Assembly (NCBI GenBank): GCA_902805885.1
Contig: CADCUM010000094.1
Coordinates: forward strand, 1-64,000
Reading direction: 5' to 3'
DNA: 64,000 bases
DNA from: an uncultured Nocardioides sp.
Lineage (GTDB): Bacteria; Actinomycetota; Actinomycetes; Propionibacteriales; Nocardioidaceae
The notes beneath the pieces are model-generated. The model worked only from the letters and a program-made list of their open reading frames with translations. It did no database searches and was not told where the DNA came from. How positions within the stretch are numbered: position 1 is the first letter of the stretch; the number at the start of each line of letters is the position of its first letter. This document shows, piece by piece, positions 16,725-25,399 of this stretch. A program made the translations under genes and the position numbers.

Positions 16725-17566
16725 CCGCTGGGCGTCCACTCGTCATGGGGGTCGTCAACGTCACCCCCGACTCCTTCTCCGACGGAGGCAGGTACGACGA
16801 CACCGACCGCGCCGTGCAGCACGGTCTGCGGCTCCTCGCGGAGGGGGCCGACCTCCTCGACATCGGGGGTGAGTCGACCCGGCCGGGAGCGACCCGCCCG
16901 CTGGTCGCCGAGGAGCTCCAGCGCGTCGTGCCGGTGATCCGCGAGCTCGCCGCCGCCGGCGCCCGGCTGTCCGTGGACACCATGCGGGCCGAGGTCGCCG
17001 CGGCCGCCCTCGAGGCGGGGGCGACGGTCGTCAACGACGTCTCCGGCGGCCTCGCCGACCCCGGCATCCTCGACGTCGTGGCGGCGAGCGGCGCGACGTA
17101 CGTCGCGATGCACTGGCGCGGGCACAGCGACCGGATGCAGGACCTGGCGTCGTACGACGAGCCGGGTGGGGTGGTCTGGGCGGTGGTGAGTGAGCTGCGT
17201 GAGCGGCTCGTCGCCATCCAGCAGGCCGGAGTGCGGGCCGAGCAGGTCGTGCTCGACCCGGGCCTGGGCTTCGCCAAGGCGGCGCGGCACAGCTGGGAGC
17301 TGCTCGCCGGTCTCGAGGAGGTCGCCCGCCTGGGCTGCCCGCTGCTGGTCGGCGCGAGCCGCAAGAGCTTCCTGGGCCAGCTGCTGGCGAGCGACGACGG
17401 CACGCCGAGACCGGTCGGTGAGCGGGAGAGCGCCCACCTGGCCGTCGTCACGATGCTCGCCGAGCGCGGCGTCTGGGGCGTCCGCGTCCACGACGTCCGT
17501 GCCACCGTCGACGCCCTGACGGCCTGGCAGGCGATGCGACCACCACCGTTGGAGGACCGGGCATGA
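16721..17566 (+). CDS. folP: Dihydropteroate synthase
   Basis: A 281-residue enzyme that condenses p-aminobenzoate with dihydropterin pyrophosphate, the sulfonamide target. [15 protein letters not shown] is the pterin-binding signature, [13 protein letters not shown] the pABA/pyrophosphate loop region, then VVNDVSGG and [11 protein letters not shown] with the conserved Arg/Lys. The GTG at 16721 (overlapping folE by 4) adds eight residues before the usual MGVVN start; the ATG at 16745 is the alternative. The 3' end overlaps folB (ATGA). Confidence 0.95.
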   Translation: MTAGRPLVMGVVNVTPDSFSDGGRYDDTDRAVQHGLRLLAEGADLLDIGGESTRPGATRPLVAEELQRVVPVIRELAAAGARLSVDTMRAEVAAAALEAGATVVNDVSGGLADPGILDVVAASGATYVAMHWRGHSDRMQDLASYDEPGGVVWAVVSELRERLVAIQQAGVRAEQVVLDPGLGFAKAARHSWELLAGLEEVARLGCPLLVGASRKSFLGQLLASDDGTPRPVGERESAHLAVVTMLAERGVWGVRVHDVRATVDALTAWQAMRPPPLEDRA

Positions 17567-17937
17567 CCGACGAGCTGACGATCAGCGGGGTCGAGTGCCG
17601 CGCGCACCACGGTGTCTTCGACTTCGAGCGGCGCGACGGGCAGCCGTTCGTCGTGGACCTGACGCTGGGCTTCGACACCCGGCCGGCCGCGACGTCGGAC
17701 GACCTGGCCGACACGGTCGACTACGGGAGCCTGGTCGCGGCGGTCAAGGCCGCGGTCGAGCGCGATCCCGCTGATCTCGTGGAGACGGTCGCCCAGCGGA
17801 TCGCCGACGTGTGCCTGACGGACCGTCGTGTTGAATGGGCGCGAGTCACGCTCCACAAGCCAGAGGCACCCATTGAGGCGACATTTCGGGATGTCGCCCT
17901 GACGATCACGAGAACGCGAGGTCCCGCCGATGACTGA
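17563..17937 (+). CDS. folB: Dihydroneopterin aldolase
   Basis: A 124-residue FolB that cleaves 7,8-dihydroneopterin to the hydroxymethyl pterin and glycolaldehyde. The family start ISGVECRAHHGVFDFERRDGQPFVVDL, the DTVDYGSL segment and the late VTLHKPEAPI stretch with the catalytic lysine are present. It overlaps folP by 4 bases and folK by 8, so translation of the three is coupled. Confidence 0.94.
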   Translation: MTDELTISGVECRAHHGVFDFERRDGQPFVVDLTLGFDTRPAATSDDLADTVDYGSLVAAVKAAVERDPADLVETVAQRIADVCLTDRRVEWARVTLHKPEAPIEATFRDVALTITRTRGPADD

Positions 17938-18499
17938 GACCCCCAACCCCAACATCGTGGACACCGACTCCCTGACCGGTGAGATGCACCCGATCCGCCG
18001 GGTCGTCATGGCCCTCGGCTCCAACCTGGGGGAGCGGTTCACCGCGCTCCAGGGCGCCGTCGACGCGCTGGCGGACACCCCCGACGTCTTCCTCACCGGT
18101 GTCTCCCCGGTCTACGAGACCGAGCCCGTCGACTGCCCGGAGGGATCGCGCTCCTACCTCAACGCCGTCGTGCTGGCGGACACCACGCTCCCGGCCCGGC
18201 GGCTCCTCGAGCGCGCGCTGGCGATCGAGGACGCCTTCGACCGGCAGCGCAGCGACGTCCCCAACGCTCCCCGGACCCTCGACGTCGACCTGATCGTGGT
18301 GGGCGACCGCCGCTCCGACGAGGACTTCATGCGCCTGCCGCACCCGCGGGCCCACGAGCGGGCGTTCGTCCTGCAGCCGTGGTACGACCTCGAGCCGGAC
18401 GCCGTCTTCCCGGGACGCGGCCCCGTCGCCGACCTGCTCGCCGCCGCCCACGGCGCCATCATCAAGCGGCGCGAGGACCTCGTTCTCGACGCCGGTTGA
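17930..18499 (+). CDS. folK: 2-amino-4-hydroxy-6-hydroxymethyldihydropteridine pyrophosphokinase
   Basis: A 189-residue HPPK that transfers pyrophosphate from ATP to the pterin before FolP. ALGSNLGERF is the ATP/pterin-binding start and RTLDVDLIVVGD the metal-binding loop; LPHPRAHERAFVLQPW matches the conserved end. An N-terminal extension of about 25 residues precedes the domain. The start overlaps folB by 8 bases. With it, the pterin branch from GTP is complete in the window; pABA synthesis genes are not seen. Confidence 0.94.
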   Translation: MTETPNPNIVDTDSLTGEMHPIRRVVMALGSNLGERFTALQGAVDALADTPDVFLTGVSPVYETEPVDCPEGSRSYLNAVVLADTTLPARRLLERALAIEDAFDRQRSDVPNAPRTLDVDLIVVGDRRSDEDFMRLPHPRAHERAFVLQPWYDLEPDAVFPGRGPVADLLAAAHGAIIKRREDLVLDAG

Positions 18500-18509
18500 G
18501 CGACCCGCG

Positions 18510-18989
18510 TTGAGCGAGGAGGATCCGGAGCCGACCGGGACGCTGCGACCGATCAGCGGCCGCGCCCTGGCGCTGGCCGCGGTGCTCGGCCTGGCGTCGG
18601 GTCGGGCCCTGCACCCGGTCGTGGAGGGGCTGACCGGTGAGGCGCCGGCGGTCTCCTGGGCGCAGCCCCTCACGCTGTTCCTGGCCGCCGCCATCATGGG
18701 TTTCCTGGCCTGGCAGACCTGGCGCACGGTGCAGGTCGAGGGCCGGCGGCTCGAGGTGCACCACGCCGTCAACCGGCTCGTCCTCGCCCGCGCCTGCGCG
18801 CTGGCGGGCGCGCTCGTGGCGGGGGCGTACGCCGGACTCGCGGTCGGCTGGCTCGGCGACGCCGCCGCTCCGGCTGAGAAGTGGCTGATGCGGTCGGTCC
18901 TCGCCGCCGTCGGTGCGCTGGGCGTGATGCTGGGCTCGCTCGCCCTCGAGCGAGCGTGTCGCACGCCCGGAGGCCAGGAGCGCCCCTAG
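18510..18989 (+). CDS. DUF3180 membrane protein
   Basis: A 159-residue actinobacterial DUF3180 protein with four hydrophobic segments (ALALAAVLGLASGR, PLTLFLAAAIMGFLAW, LAGALVAGAYAGLAVGW, LAAVGALGVMLGSLAL). It is regularly found next to folK; its role is unknown. The only in-frame start close to the folK stop is TTG at 18510, so the start is uncertain. The TAG stop is also the first half of a -10 for the next gene. Confidence 0.8.
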   Translation: MSEEDPEPTGTLRPISGRALALAAVLGLASGRALHPVVEGLTGEAPAVSWAQPLTLFLAAAIMGFLAWQTWRTVQVEGRRLEVHHAVNRLVLARACALAGALVAGAYAGLAVGWLGDAAAPAEKWLMRSVLAAVGALGVMLGSLALERACRTPGGQERP

Positions 18990-18992
18990 TCT
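18987..18992 (+). promoter_or_regulatory. Leaderless -10 (TAGTCT) overlapping the DUF3180 stop codon
   Basis: TAGTCT uses the stop codon of the DUF3180 gene as its first three bases and is followed by 7 bases and the ATG at 19000. Confidence 0.55.
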
Positions 18993-18999
18993 GGCGCCC

Positions 19000-19608
19000 A
19001 TGCCTTCCCTCCTGCCCCAGCAGTCACAGCAGTCCCGCGTGGCCGCGCGGCGGCGCCAGCGCAGCACGCGGCTCACCGTGGCCGTTGCCCTGCTGGCGGG
19101 GGCCGCCGTGCTCGTGGTGGCGGCCATCGCCTCCGGCTCCGTCACCCTGGTGACGCTCGCGGCCGTGGCCGCCCTGGTCCTCGGCGCGGCCGCGACCCGC
19201 ATCACCCACTCCGAGCTGATGGCCACCCGTCGCACCGCCGCCCGGGACCGGGCCGTGCAGGCGCAGGAGTACCGCGCCCTCACGGAGCGTCGTACGGCCG
19301 AGTCCGCCGCGTTCGCCGCGGACATGCGCCGCAAGATCGCCGACCGCGGGGAGGCGATCGACGCCCTCGAGCGCGCCCTGTCCGGGGCTCAGAAGCGCGT
19401 GGTGGAGCAGACCCGCAAGCTCAACGACGAGGCGCGCCGCGCGACGATGGCCGAGCACGGCCGCGACGAGGCCGAGGGACGCGCCGCCGAGGCGATCGTG
19501 CGCCTCGCCGAGCTCGAGGCCGAGCTCGACGTGGCCCGGGCCGACCTGGAGTCCACGCGCACCCAGCTCGTCGCCCTCAAGCAGGCCCGGGAGACCCGCT
19601 CCGCCTGA
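19000..19608 (+). CDS. Two-TM coiled-coil membrane protein, function unknown
   Basis: A 202-residue protein. A basic, Gln-rich N-terminus (LLPQQSQQSRVAARRRQRS) is followed by two adjacent membrane segments (VAVALLAGAAVLVVAAIAS, LVTLAAVAALVLGAAATR). From about residue 75 to the end there is an almost continuous heptad-rich helix with many Ala, Arg, Glu and Leu and no Pro. That layout, a membrane hairpin with a cytosolic coiled coil, suits scaffolding or envelope-associated proteins, but I do not recognise the family. It has its own leaderless promoter. Confidence 0.75.
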   Translation: MPSLLPQQSQQSRVAARRRQRSTRLTVAVALLAGAAVLVVAAIASGSVTLVTLAAVAALVLGAAATRITHSELMATRRTAARDRAVQAQEYRALTERRTAESAAFAADMRRKIADRGEAIDALERALSGAQKRVVEQTRKLNDEARRATMAEHGRDEAEGRAAEAIVRLAELEAELDVARADLESTRTQLVALKQARETRSA

Positions 19609-19640
19609 GGGTCGTCCGGTCTGGGGAAGAATGCTCCGGT

Positions 19641-20723
19641 GTGATCCCCGAGGACAACCGCTTCGCACGCGATCCTGCTGCGCTCCTTCCCCCTGGCACC
19701 GGTCTGCCCGCCGGCTGGAGCGTCGAGACCCCCGACGGGACCGACGCCGCCACGGTGCGCCGCCTCGCCGAGCTGCTCCGCCGCCACGAGCGGGCCGGTC
19801 GGGGCTGGGCCACCTCGGGCGAGGACGAGGTGCTGGTCGAGGTGTCCGAGCGAGGGCTCCTCATGCGCGAGAACGTCGTGGTGCGCGACCCCGCCGGGGT
19901 CGTCCAGGCGTGGGGCAGCGTGCACGACCGTGCCGGTGGCCGCATGCTGCTGGTGCACGTCGTGGGCCGCGATCTCGACGAGGACGACGCCCGGCGGTGC
20001 TCCGACGTGCTCCTCGCGTGGGCCGAGGGGCAGGCCAGGGCCGTGGGTGCCGCCCGTGGACTGCCGGTCCAGCAGATCGACACCGGTGCCTTCGCCGAGG
20101 ACGTGCGCCAGCACGCCTGGCTCGCGCAGGCCGGCTTCGCCAAGGTCCGCACGTGGTGGCAGATGAGCCGCTCGGTGGAGGCCGAGGAGGCCGAGCTCGT
20201 CCCCGACCAGGCGCGGTGGGAGCGCGGCGGCGTGGTCTTCCGCGTGGTGGAGCGGGGGGACGACGGGATGCCCGACGAGGGCGACCTCCGGGCGGTGCAC
20301 GACGTGCTGGAGGGCGCGTTCACCGGCCACTTCAACTCGACCGAGGAGACCTTCCAGGAGTTCATCCACCGGCTGCGGGAGGACCCCGGGCACCGGTGGG
20401 ACCACTGGTGGCTCGCGGAGGTCACGGACGGCGCCGAGCCGGTCGCGGTGGGGGCGCTGGTCGGGTCCGTGAGCGAGTCGAGCTCCGGTCCGGACTGGTC
20501 CTACGTCTCCTACCTCGGCGTCCTCGAGTCCGCGCGGGGACGCGGCGTCGCCAAGGGGCTGCTGCACACGATCATCGCGGACGCGGCGGCACGCGGTCGC
20601 GACCGCGTGGGCCTCGAGGTGGACGCCGACTCGCCGACGGGGGCGGAGGGCCTCTACGTCGCGATGGGCTGGGGGACGAAGTACGTCACCGAGTCCTGGC
20701 ACCGCGACGTCCCGGTCGGCTGA
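19641..20723 (+). CDS. Tandem GNAT N-acetyltransferase
   Basis: A 360-residue protein with two GNAT-like halves. The second half is better conserved: YVSYLGVLESARGRGVAKGLLHTIIADAAARGRDRVGLEVDADSPTGAEGLYVAMGW contains the acetyl-CoA-binding R-G-x-G-x-A loop and the beta5 region. The layout resembles mycothiol synthase (MshD), although the length and N-half differ and I do not assign it. The start is a GTG 32 bases after the previous gene with GGAAGAATGCT upstream, a possible weak promoter. Its TGA abuts the TCA of the convergent ABC ATPase gene with no base between them. Confidence 0.8.
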   Translation: MIPEDNRFARDPAALLPPGTGLPAGWSVETPDGTDAATVRRLAELLRRHERAGRGWATSGEDEVLVEVSERGLLMRENVVVRDPAGVVQAWGSVHDRAGGRMLLVHVVGRDLDEDDARRCSDVLLAWAEGQARAVGAARGLPVQQIDTGAFAEDVRQHAWLAQAGFAKVRTWWQMSRSVEAEEAELVPDQARWERGGVVFRVVERGDDGMPDEGDLRAVHDVLEGAFTGHFNSTEETFQEFIHRLREDPGHRWDHWWLAEVTDGAEPVAVGALVGSVSESSSGPDWSYVSYLGVLESARGRGVAKGLLHTIIADAAARGRDRVGLEVDADSPTGAEGLYVAMGWGTKYVTESWHRDVPVG

Positions 20724-21764
20724 TCAGCGCAGCGAGGCTCGCAGTGCCCGGTGGACCCCCGCGGGGGTGAGCACGCCGACGAACTGCGCCCCGCGGCGTA
20801 CGCCGACCATCGGCTTGTCGTCGCGCAGCATCGTCGCCAGGGCCTCCTCGAGCGAGGAGTCCAGGTCGACCGCCGCGCCGAGGTCGCCGGTGGAGACGCC
20901 GTCGAGGGGCTCGAGGTCCTCCTCGCGCAACCGGGTCACCGTCAGCCGCCGTAGGCCGCCCGAGCCGACGAAGTCGGCCACCGTCTCGTCGGCGGGCCGT
21001 GCGAGCAGCTCGGCCGGGGTGGCGTACTGCGCGAGCCGCCCGCCGGTCTCGAAGACGGCGACGCGGTCCCCCATCCGGATCGCCTCGTCGATGTCGTGGG
21101 TCACCAGCACGACCGTCTTGCCGAGCTCGGCCTGGAGCCGCCGGAACTCGTCCTGGAGCCGGCCGCGCACGACGGGGTCGACCGCGCCGAAGGGCTCGTC
21201 CATCAGCAGCACCGGCGGGTTCGCAGCGAGGGCGCGCGCCACGCCGACGCGCTGGCGCTGTCCGCCGGAGAGCTCGTGGGGGTAGCGACGGGCGTACTGC
21301 TCCGGGGCGAGCCCGACGGTGGCGAGCAGCTCGTGGGCACGCTCGCGGGCGGTCGCCTTGGACTCGCCGTGGAGCAGCGGCACGGTCATCACGTTCTGCT
21401 CGATGCGCTGGTGGGGGAAGAGCCCGACCTGCTGGATGACGTAGCCGATGTCGCGGCGCAGCGCCACGGGGTCGGCGTCGGTGACGTCCTGGCCGTCGAG
21501 CCAGATCCGGCCGGTGGTGGGCTCGATCAGCCGGTTGATCATCTTGAGCGTCGTCGACTTGCCGCAGCCGGAGGGGCCGACGAGGCAGACCATCTCGCCG
21601 CGCCGCACGTCGAGATCGAGCTCGTGGACGGCGACCGTGCCGTCGGGGTAGGTCTTGCCCACGCCCTCCAGCCGGATCATCGCGTCGGTGGCCGTGCCCT
21701 CGTCCGCCCCCTGCGACGCGACAAGGGGTGAGGTCGGTCCGGTCCCGGAGGCGGTAGCGTCCAT
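20724..21764 (-). CDS. Glycine betaine/proline/choline-type ABC transporter ATPase with CBS domain
   Basis: A 346-residue ATPase of the OpuA/ProV type. Walker A is GPSGCGKST, the Q-loop lies in QQVGLFPH, the signature is LSGGQRQRVG and Walker B is LLMDEPFGAVD. After about residue 265 a CBS-like region (SLEEALATMLRDDKPMVGVRRGAQFVGVLTPAGV) could sense ionic strength or adenine nucleotides, as in OpuA. It energises the two permeases encoded divergently. The ATG at 21764 lies only 3 bp from the divergent permease GTG. Homologous sequence starts at MIRLEGVGKTYPDG, so the real start may be 21680. Confidence 0.9.
   Translation of the reverse strand: MDATASGTGPTSPLVASQGADEGTATDAMIRLEGVGKTYPDGTVAVHELDLDVRRGEMVCLVGPSGCGKSTTLKMINRLIEPTTGRIWLDGQDVTDADPVALRRDIGYVIQQVGLFPHQRIEQNVMTVPLLHGESKATARERAHELLATVGLAPEQYARRYPHELSGGQRQRVGVARALAANPPVLLMDEPFGAVDPVVRGRLQDEFRRLQAELGKTVVLVTHDIDEAIRMGDRVAVFETGGRLAQYATPAELLARPADETVADFVGSGGLRRLTVTRLREEDLEPLDGVSTGDLGAAVDLDSSLEEALATMLRDDKPMVGVRRGAQFVGVLTPAGVHRALRASLR
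21755..21760 (+). promoter_or_regulatory. Leaderless -10 (TAGCGT) for the ABC permease operon
   Basis: TAGCGT, 7 bases, GTG at 21768. It lies inside the N-terminal codons annotated for the divergent ATPase gene. That is one reason to suspect the ATPase start is further in, at 21680. Confidence 0.5.
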
Positions 21765-21767
21765 GCG

Positions 21768-22472
21768 GTGACCCTACTCGCGGCGGCGGTGGAGCAGCCG
21801 AGCTGCTACAGCCGCACGGTCAACGACTGGTGGTGCGGGGCCTACCTGCGCGACTACCGCACCGAGCTGGTGGACGCGACCGTCCAGCACCTGCTCATCA
21901 CCGTCAGTGCGATCGGCCTGGGCCTCGCGCTGGCGTTCCCGCTGGCGCTGATGGCTCGCCGCCGTCCCAGGCTGGAGACCGGGATCGTGGGTTTCTCCAC
22001 CGGGCTCTACACCGTCCCGTCCCTGGCCCTGTTCCCGCTGCTCGTGCCCTTCACCGGCATCTCCGCCACCACGGTCGTGATCGGGCTCGCGCTGTACGCC
22101 CTCACGATCCTCGTCCGCAGCATCCTGGACGGGCTGCGGTCGGTCCCCGAGGAGGTGCGCGAGTCCGCGCGCGGCCTGGGCTACAGCCGGTCCTCCCAGC
22201 TCCTGCGCATCGAGCTCCCGCTCGCGCTCCCCGTCTTCATGGCCGGGCTCCGGGTGGCCACGGTCTCGACGGTCGCGCTGACCACGGTCGGCGCCCTCGT
22301 CGCGAACGGCGGACTCGGCAACCTCATCGCCGAGGGCGTGCTCACCAACTTCAAGGCGGAGCTGCTGGCCGCCTGCGTGCTGTGCGTGCTCATCGCACTG
22401 CTGCTCGACGTCCTCCTCGTCGCGGCGCAGCGGCTGGTGACGCCGTGGACCCGGACGCAGGTGAGCCGGTGA
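21768..22472 (+). CDS. ABC transporter permease (glycine betaine/choline type), first subunit
   Basis: A 234-residue inner-membrane permease of the OpuCB/ProW type with about five to six TM segments. The coupling motif toward the ATPase is EEVRESARGLGYSRSSQLLRIELPLALPVFMAGLR. It has an unusual N-terminal segment with three cysteines or tryptophan-rich stretches (CYSRTVNDWWCGAYLRD) before TM1. It overlaps the second permease gene by 4 bases (GTGA). GTG at 21768 fits a leaderless start. Confidence 0.88.
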   Translation: MTLLAAAVEQPSCYSRTVNDWWCGAYLRDYRTELVDATVQHLLITVSAIGLGLALAFPLALMARRRPRLETGIVGFSTGLYTVPSLALFPLLVPFTGISATTVVIGLALYALTILVRSILDGLRSVPEEVRESARGLGYSRSSQLLRIELPLALPVFMAGLRVATVSTVALTTVGALVANGGLGNLIAEGVLTNFKAELLAACVLCVLIALLLDVLLVAAQRLVTPWTRTQVSR

Positions 22473-23212
22473 GGATCTTCGGCGACGTCTGGGACTTCCT
22501 CTCCACGGGAGCCAACTGGTCCGGCCGCGGCGGGATCCTCGACTACCTCGTCCAGCAGCTGCTCCTGACCGGCACGGCGCTGCTCCTGGCGGTCCTCGTC
22601 GGACTCCCGCTCGCGCTGTGGCTGGGCCACGTCGGCCGCGGGGGCTTCCTGGCGATCAACATCTCGAACGTGGGTCGGGCGATCCCCACCTTCGCCCTGC
22701 TGGCGCTGCTCGTGACGGCCGACTGGCCGGGGGTCGCCACCTTCGGCCCCTTCGGGCGGGCCGGGATCGCCACCCTGATCGCCCTCACCCTGTTCGCCCT
22801 GCCGCCGATCATCACCAACAGCTACGTCGCGGTCCGCGAGGTGGCGGGCGAGGTGAAGGAGGCGGCCCGCGGGATGGGCATGACGGGGTGGCAGCAGTTC
22901 CGCCGTGTCGAGCTGCCGCTGGCGCTCCCGCTCGTCGCCGGCGGCGTGCGCCTCGCGCTGGTCCAGGTGTGGGCGACGGCCACGATCGCGGCCCTGGTCG
23001 CGGGCCCGGGGCTCGGCCGGATCATCACCGACGGCTTCGCCAACAGCAACTACGGGAAGGGAATCGCAGGGGCCGTTGTTGTCGCGGTCGTGGCCATGGT
23101 GCTCGAGGTCCTCGCCGCGCTCGCGCAGCGCGCCGTCGACCCGGTGCCCCGGGCCGCCGACCCACGCACGGATGACGTACCGCTCAGAGATGCGCTGCCC
23201 ACGACCACGTGA
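22469..23212 (+). CDS. ABC transporter permease (glycine betaine/choline type), second subunit
   Basis: A 247-residue permease paralogous to the preceding one. The EAA coupling motif is GEVKEAARGMGMTGWQQFRRVELPLALPLVAGGVR, and VGRAIPTFALLALLV is the typical OpuCD/ProW central TM. With the first permease it would form the heterodimeric channel for the osmoprotectant importer. The GTG start overlaps the upstream TGA. A 54-base gap leads to the binding-protein gene. Confidence 0.88.
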   Translation: MRIFGDVWDFLSTGANWSGRGGILDYLVQQLLLTGTALLLAVLVGLPLALWLGHVGRGGFLAINISNVGRAIPTFALLALLVTADWPGVATFGPFGRAGIATLIALTLFALPPIITNSYVAVREVAGEVKEAARGMGMTGWQQFRRVELPLALPLVAGGVRLALVQVWATATIAALVAGPGLGRIITDGFANSNYGKGIAGAVVVAVVAMVLEVLAALAQRAVDPVPRAADPRTDDVPLRDALPTTT

Positions 23213-23266
23213 GCAGTGACCGGACACGCGTGGCCACCCGGCCGCGGGACACAGAAGGTGAACGAG

Positions 23267-24220
23267 ATGCAGCTACGACGAATCGCCGCCAGTGCGCTGG
23301 CCATCAGCACGGTCCTGCTCGGCGCGGCCTGCGCGGGTGACGACCTCGCCGACGAGGGCGCGGACCCGGGCTCCGGCGCGGGGGAGGAGAAGGGCGCCGT
23401 CAAGATCTCCGGCCAGGACTTCGGGGAGGTCCAGGTCGTCGCGTCGATGTACGAGCAGCTCCTCGACGCCGAGGGGTACGACGCCTCGGTGCAGCTCGTC
23501 GGCACCCGCGACGTCTACATGGCCGACGGCCAGTTCCCCGAGTCGATCCAGCTCGTGCCCGAGTACGTCGGCGGCATCGTCGACTTCCTCAACACCACCG
23601 AGAACGGCCCGGAGGCGGAGCCGCTCACCACGCCCGACGCCGACGAGTCGATCAGTGCTGCCGAGGACCTGCTGGAGGCCAAGGGCATCACCCTCCTCGA
23701 CCCCTCCGCCGCGATCGACACCAACGCCTTCTTCGTCACCCAGGAGTACTCCGAGTCCGAGGGCGTGACCAAGCTCTCCGACCTCGAGGGCAAGTCCGTC
23801 GTGGTCGCTGCGGCGGAGGACTGCGCCGACCGCACCGACTGCGGCAAGGGGCTGACGGAGGACTACGGCATCGACGTGACCGAGTTCCTGCCGCTGGGCT
23901 TCGCCTCGGCCGACGTCTTCAAGTCGGTCGCGGACGGTGAGTCCCAGCTGGGTCTCACGTCGACCACCGACGGCACCCTGGAGTCGCAGGGCATGGTGCT
24001 GCTCGAGGACGACAAGCAGATCCAGCCGGCCCAGAACCTCGTCCCGGCCGTCTCCACCGAGTGGCTCGCCGACAACGAGGACGTCGAGGACATCCTCAAC
24101 GAGCTGATGGGCGCCCTCACGACCGAGAAGCTCACCGACCTCAACGGCCAGGTCTCCGTCGACCGGGCGAAGCCCGAGGACGTGGCGAAGGAGTTCCTCG
24201 AGTCCGAGGGCCTGCTCTGA
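23267..24220 (+). CDS. Glycine betaine/choline-type ABC transporter substrate-binding lipoprotein
   Basis: A 317-residue lipoprotein. The signal MQLRRIAASALAISTVLLGAAC ends in the lipobox LGAAC, with Cys22 as lipidation site, followed by an acidic/Gly linker. The mature part is an OsmF/OpuCC-type periplasmic-fold domain (VKISGQDFGEVQVVASMYEQLL, LVPEYVGGIVDFL, TSTTDGTL). It captures a quaternary ammonium compound or similar osmolyte; the exact ligand is not shown. I chose the ATG at 23267, with AAGGTGAACGAG before it, over the ORF-track start at 23216. Confidence 0.9.
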   Translation: MQLRRIAASALAISTVLLGAACAGDDLADEGADPGSGAGEEKGAVKISGQDFGEVQVVASMYEQLLDAEGYDASVQLVGTRDVYMADGQFPESIQLVPEYVGGIVDFLNTTENGPEAEPLTTPDADESISAAEDLLEAKGITLLDPSAAIDTNAFFVTQEYSESEGVTKLSDLEGKSVVVAAAEDCADRTDCGKGLTEDYGIDVTEFLPLGFASADVFKSVADGESQLGLTSTTDGTLESQGMVLLEDDKQIQPAQNLVPAVSTEWLADNEDVEDILNELMGALTTEKLTDLNGQVSVDRAKPEDVAKEFLESEGLL

Positions 24221-24229
24221 GCGGCCGGC

Positions 24230-25372
24230 TCAGCCGCTGACCTCGTGCGGGTGCAGGGCGAGGGCGACCGGGTCGACGGTCGCCCCGTCCAGCACCTCGC
24301 GCGGGACCTCGATGCGCCACGCCCCGGCGGCGTCGTCCCGGACGCGCGGAGCGGGCGCTCCGTCGAGGCCGGCGACCCACTGCATCAGCCGCGTCGCGTC
24401 GGCCCGCCGGTCCTGCTCCACCAGCCAGCCGGCGAGCCGGTGCACGGGCGGCAGCCCGCTGTGGACCAGCGAGCGCCCGTTCCAGAGCTCCTGCACCCCC
24501 GTGCGCAGCAGCTCCCACCACTCGTCGGTGCAGCCGGGCACGAGCAGGAAGTAGCGCCACAGGTCGCCGGCGAGGACCCGGTCGACGAAGACGCGCTCCA
24601 CCTGCGCGGACCCGTGGTCGCGGACGGCGCCCAGGGAGGCGCGCTTGGTCGCCCAGCGGTCGCGCAGGTCCTCGGTCGTGGCTCGCGTCTGCGTGATCGA
24701 CCCCTCGCGGATGCGCCAGTGGTACGTCGTCTCCGAGAGCACGTCGAACGTCCCCGACAGGAAGGCGCGCGTGGTGGTGGGCTGGTCCTCGTAGCGGGTC
24801 CCCTCGGGCCAGGTGAGGCCCGAGGCGTCCCACCAGGAGCGGCGGTAGAGCTTGTTCCAGGCGAAGACGTCCCCGAGGATCTCCGGGCGCTCCTCGACGC
24901 GCGCACCCCGCAGGGGCGGTCGGTGCAGCCTCCGCATCCAGCGCAGCTCCTCCAGGGGGCCGTCGCTGCCGCTGTCGTCCCGGCTGGGCCAGGACGCGAC
25001 CGACGCCGTCGCGAAGTCCGAGCCCGACTCCTCCAGCGCCCCGACGAGCGAGGCGAGTGCCGTCGCCGGCAGCACGTCGTCGGAGTCGAGGAACGCGAGG
25101 TGGTCGCCCCGCACGTGCTGCACCCCGGTGTTGCGCGCGGCGCCGAGTCCGGCGTTGGCGGTGTGCACGACGCGGATCCGCCGGTCGCGGCGCGCCCACA
25201 CCTCGGCGATCTCCCCGGAGCGGTCGACCGAGCCGTCGTCGACGACCACCGCCTCCCAGCGCGCGTGCTGCTGGGCCACCAGGGACGCGAGGCACTCGTC
25301 GATCCAGCGCTCCACGCCGTACGCCGGGACCACCACCCCGACGAGGGGGGACCGCCCGAACCACCGCTTCAT
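24230..25372 (-). CDS. Family 2 glycosyltransferase
   Basis: A 380-residue GT-A enzyme. VGVVVPAYGVERWIDECLASLVAQ is the nucleotide-binding start, VVVDDGSVDRSGEI and AGLGAARNTGV follow, and LDSDDVLP holds the DxD metal motif. The C-terminal third is variable with no TM segment, so it is soluble or peripheral. It is divergent from the sulfotransferase gene, with 35 bp holding a leaderless -10 for each. Donor and acceptor are unknown; wall or surface glycan assembly is likely. Confidence 0.9.
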   Translation of the reverse strand: MKRWFGRSPLVGVVVPAYGVERWIDECLASLVAQQHARWEAVVVDDGSVDRSGEIAEVWARRDRRIRVVHTANAGLGAARNTGVQHVRGDHLAFLDSDDVLPATALASLVGALEESGSDFATASVASWPSRDDSGSDGPLEELRWMRRLHRPPLRGARVEERPEILGDVFAWNKLYRRSWWDASGLTWPEGTRYEDQPTTTRAFLSGTFDVLSETTYHWRIREGSITQTRATTEDLRDRWATKRASLGAVRDHGSAQVERVFVDRVLAGDLWRYFLLVPGCTDEWWELLRTGVQELWNGRSLVHSGLPPVHRLAGWLVEQDRRADATRLMQWVAGLDGAPAPRVRDDAAGAWRIEVPREVLDGATVDPVALALHPHEVSG

Positions 25373-25380
25373 GAGCGGGG

Positions 25381-25386
25381 ACTCTA
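25381..25386 (-). promoter_or_regulatory. Leaderless -10 (TAGAGT) for the family 2 glycosyltransferase gene
   Basis: Minus strand TAGAGT, 8 bases, ATG at 25372. Only 7 bp separate it from the opposing -10 at 25394. Confidence 0.5.
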
Positions 25387-25393
25387 GGACAAG

Positions 25394-25399
25394 TAGGCT
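25394..25399 (+). promoter_or_regulatory. Leaderless -10 (TAGGCT) for the sulfotransferase operon
   Basis: TAGGCT, 8 bases, GTG at 25408. It faces away from the TAGAGT of the glycosyltransferase gene. Confidence 0.5.

Noticed and set aside
19000-19608. Calling the coiled-coil membrane protein a DivIVA- or Wag31-like protein
   Set aside because: It has two TM segments and lacks the DivIVA N-terminal motif; only general coiled-coil similarity remains.
19641-20723. Naming the tandem GNAT protein MshD (mycothiol synthase)
   Set aside because: The two-domain layout fits, but length and N-terminal half differ, and no other mycothiol gene is adjacent.
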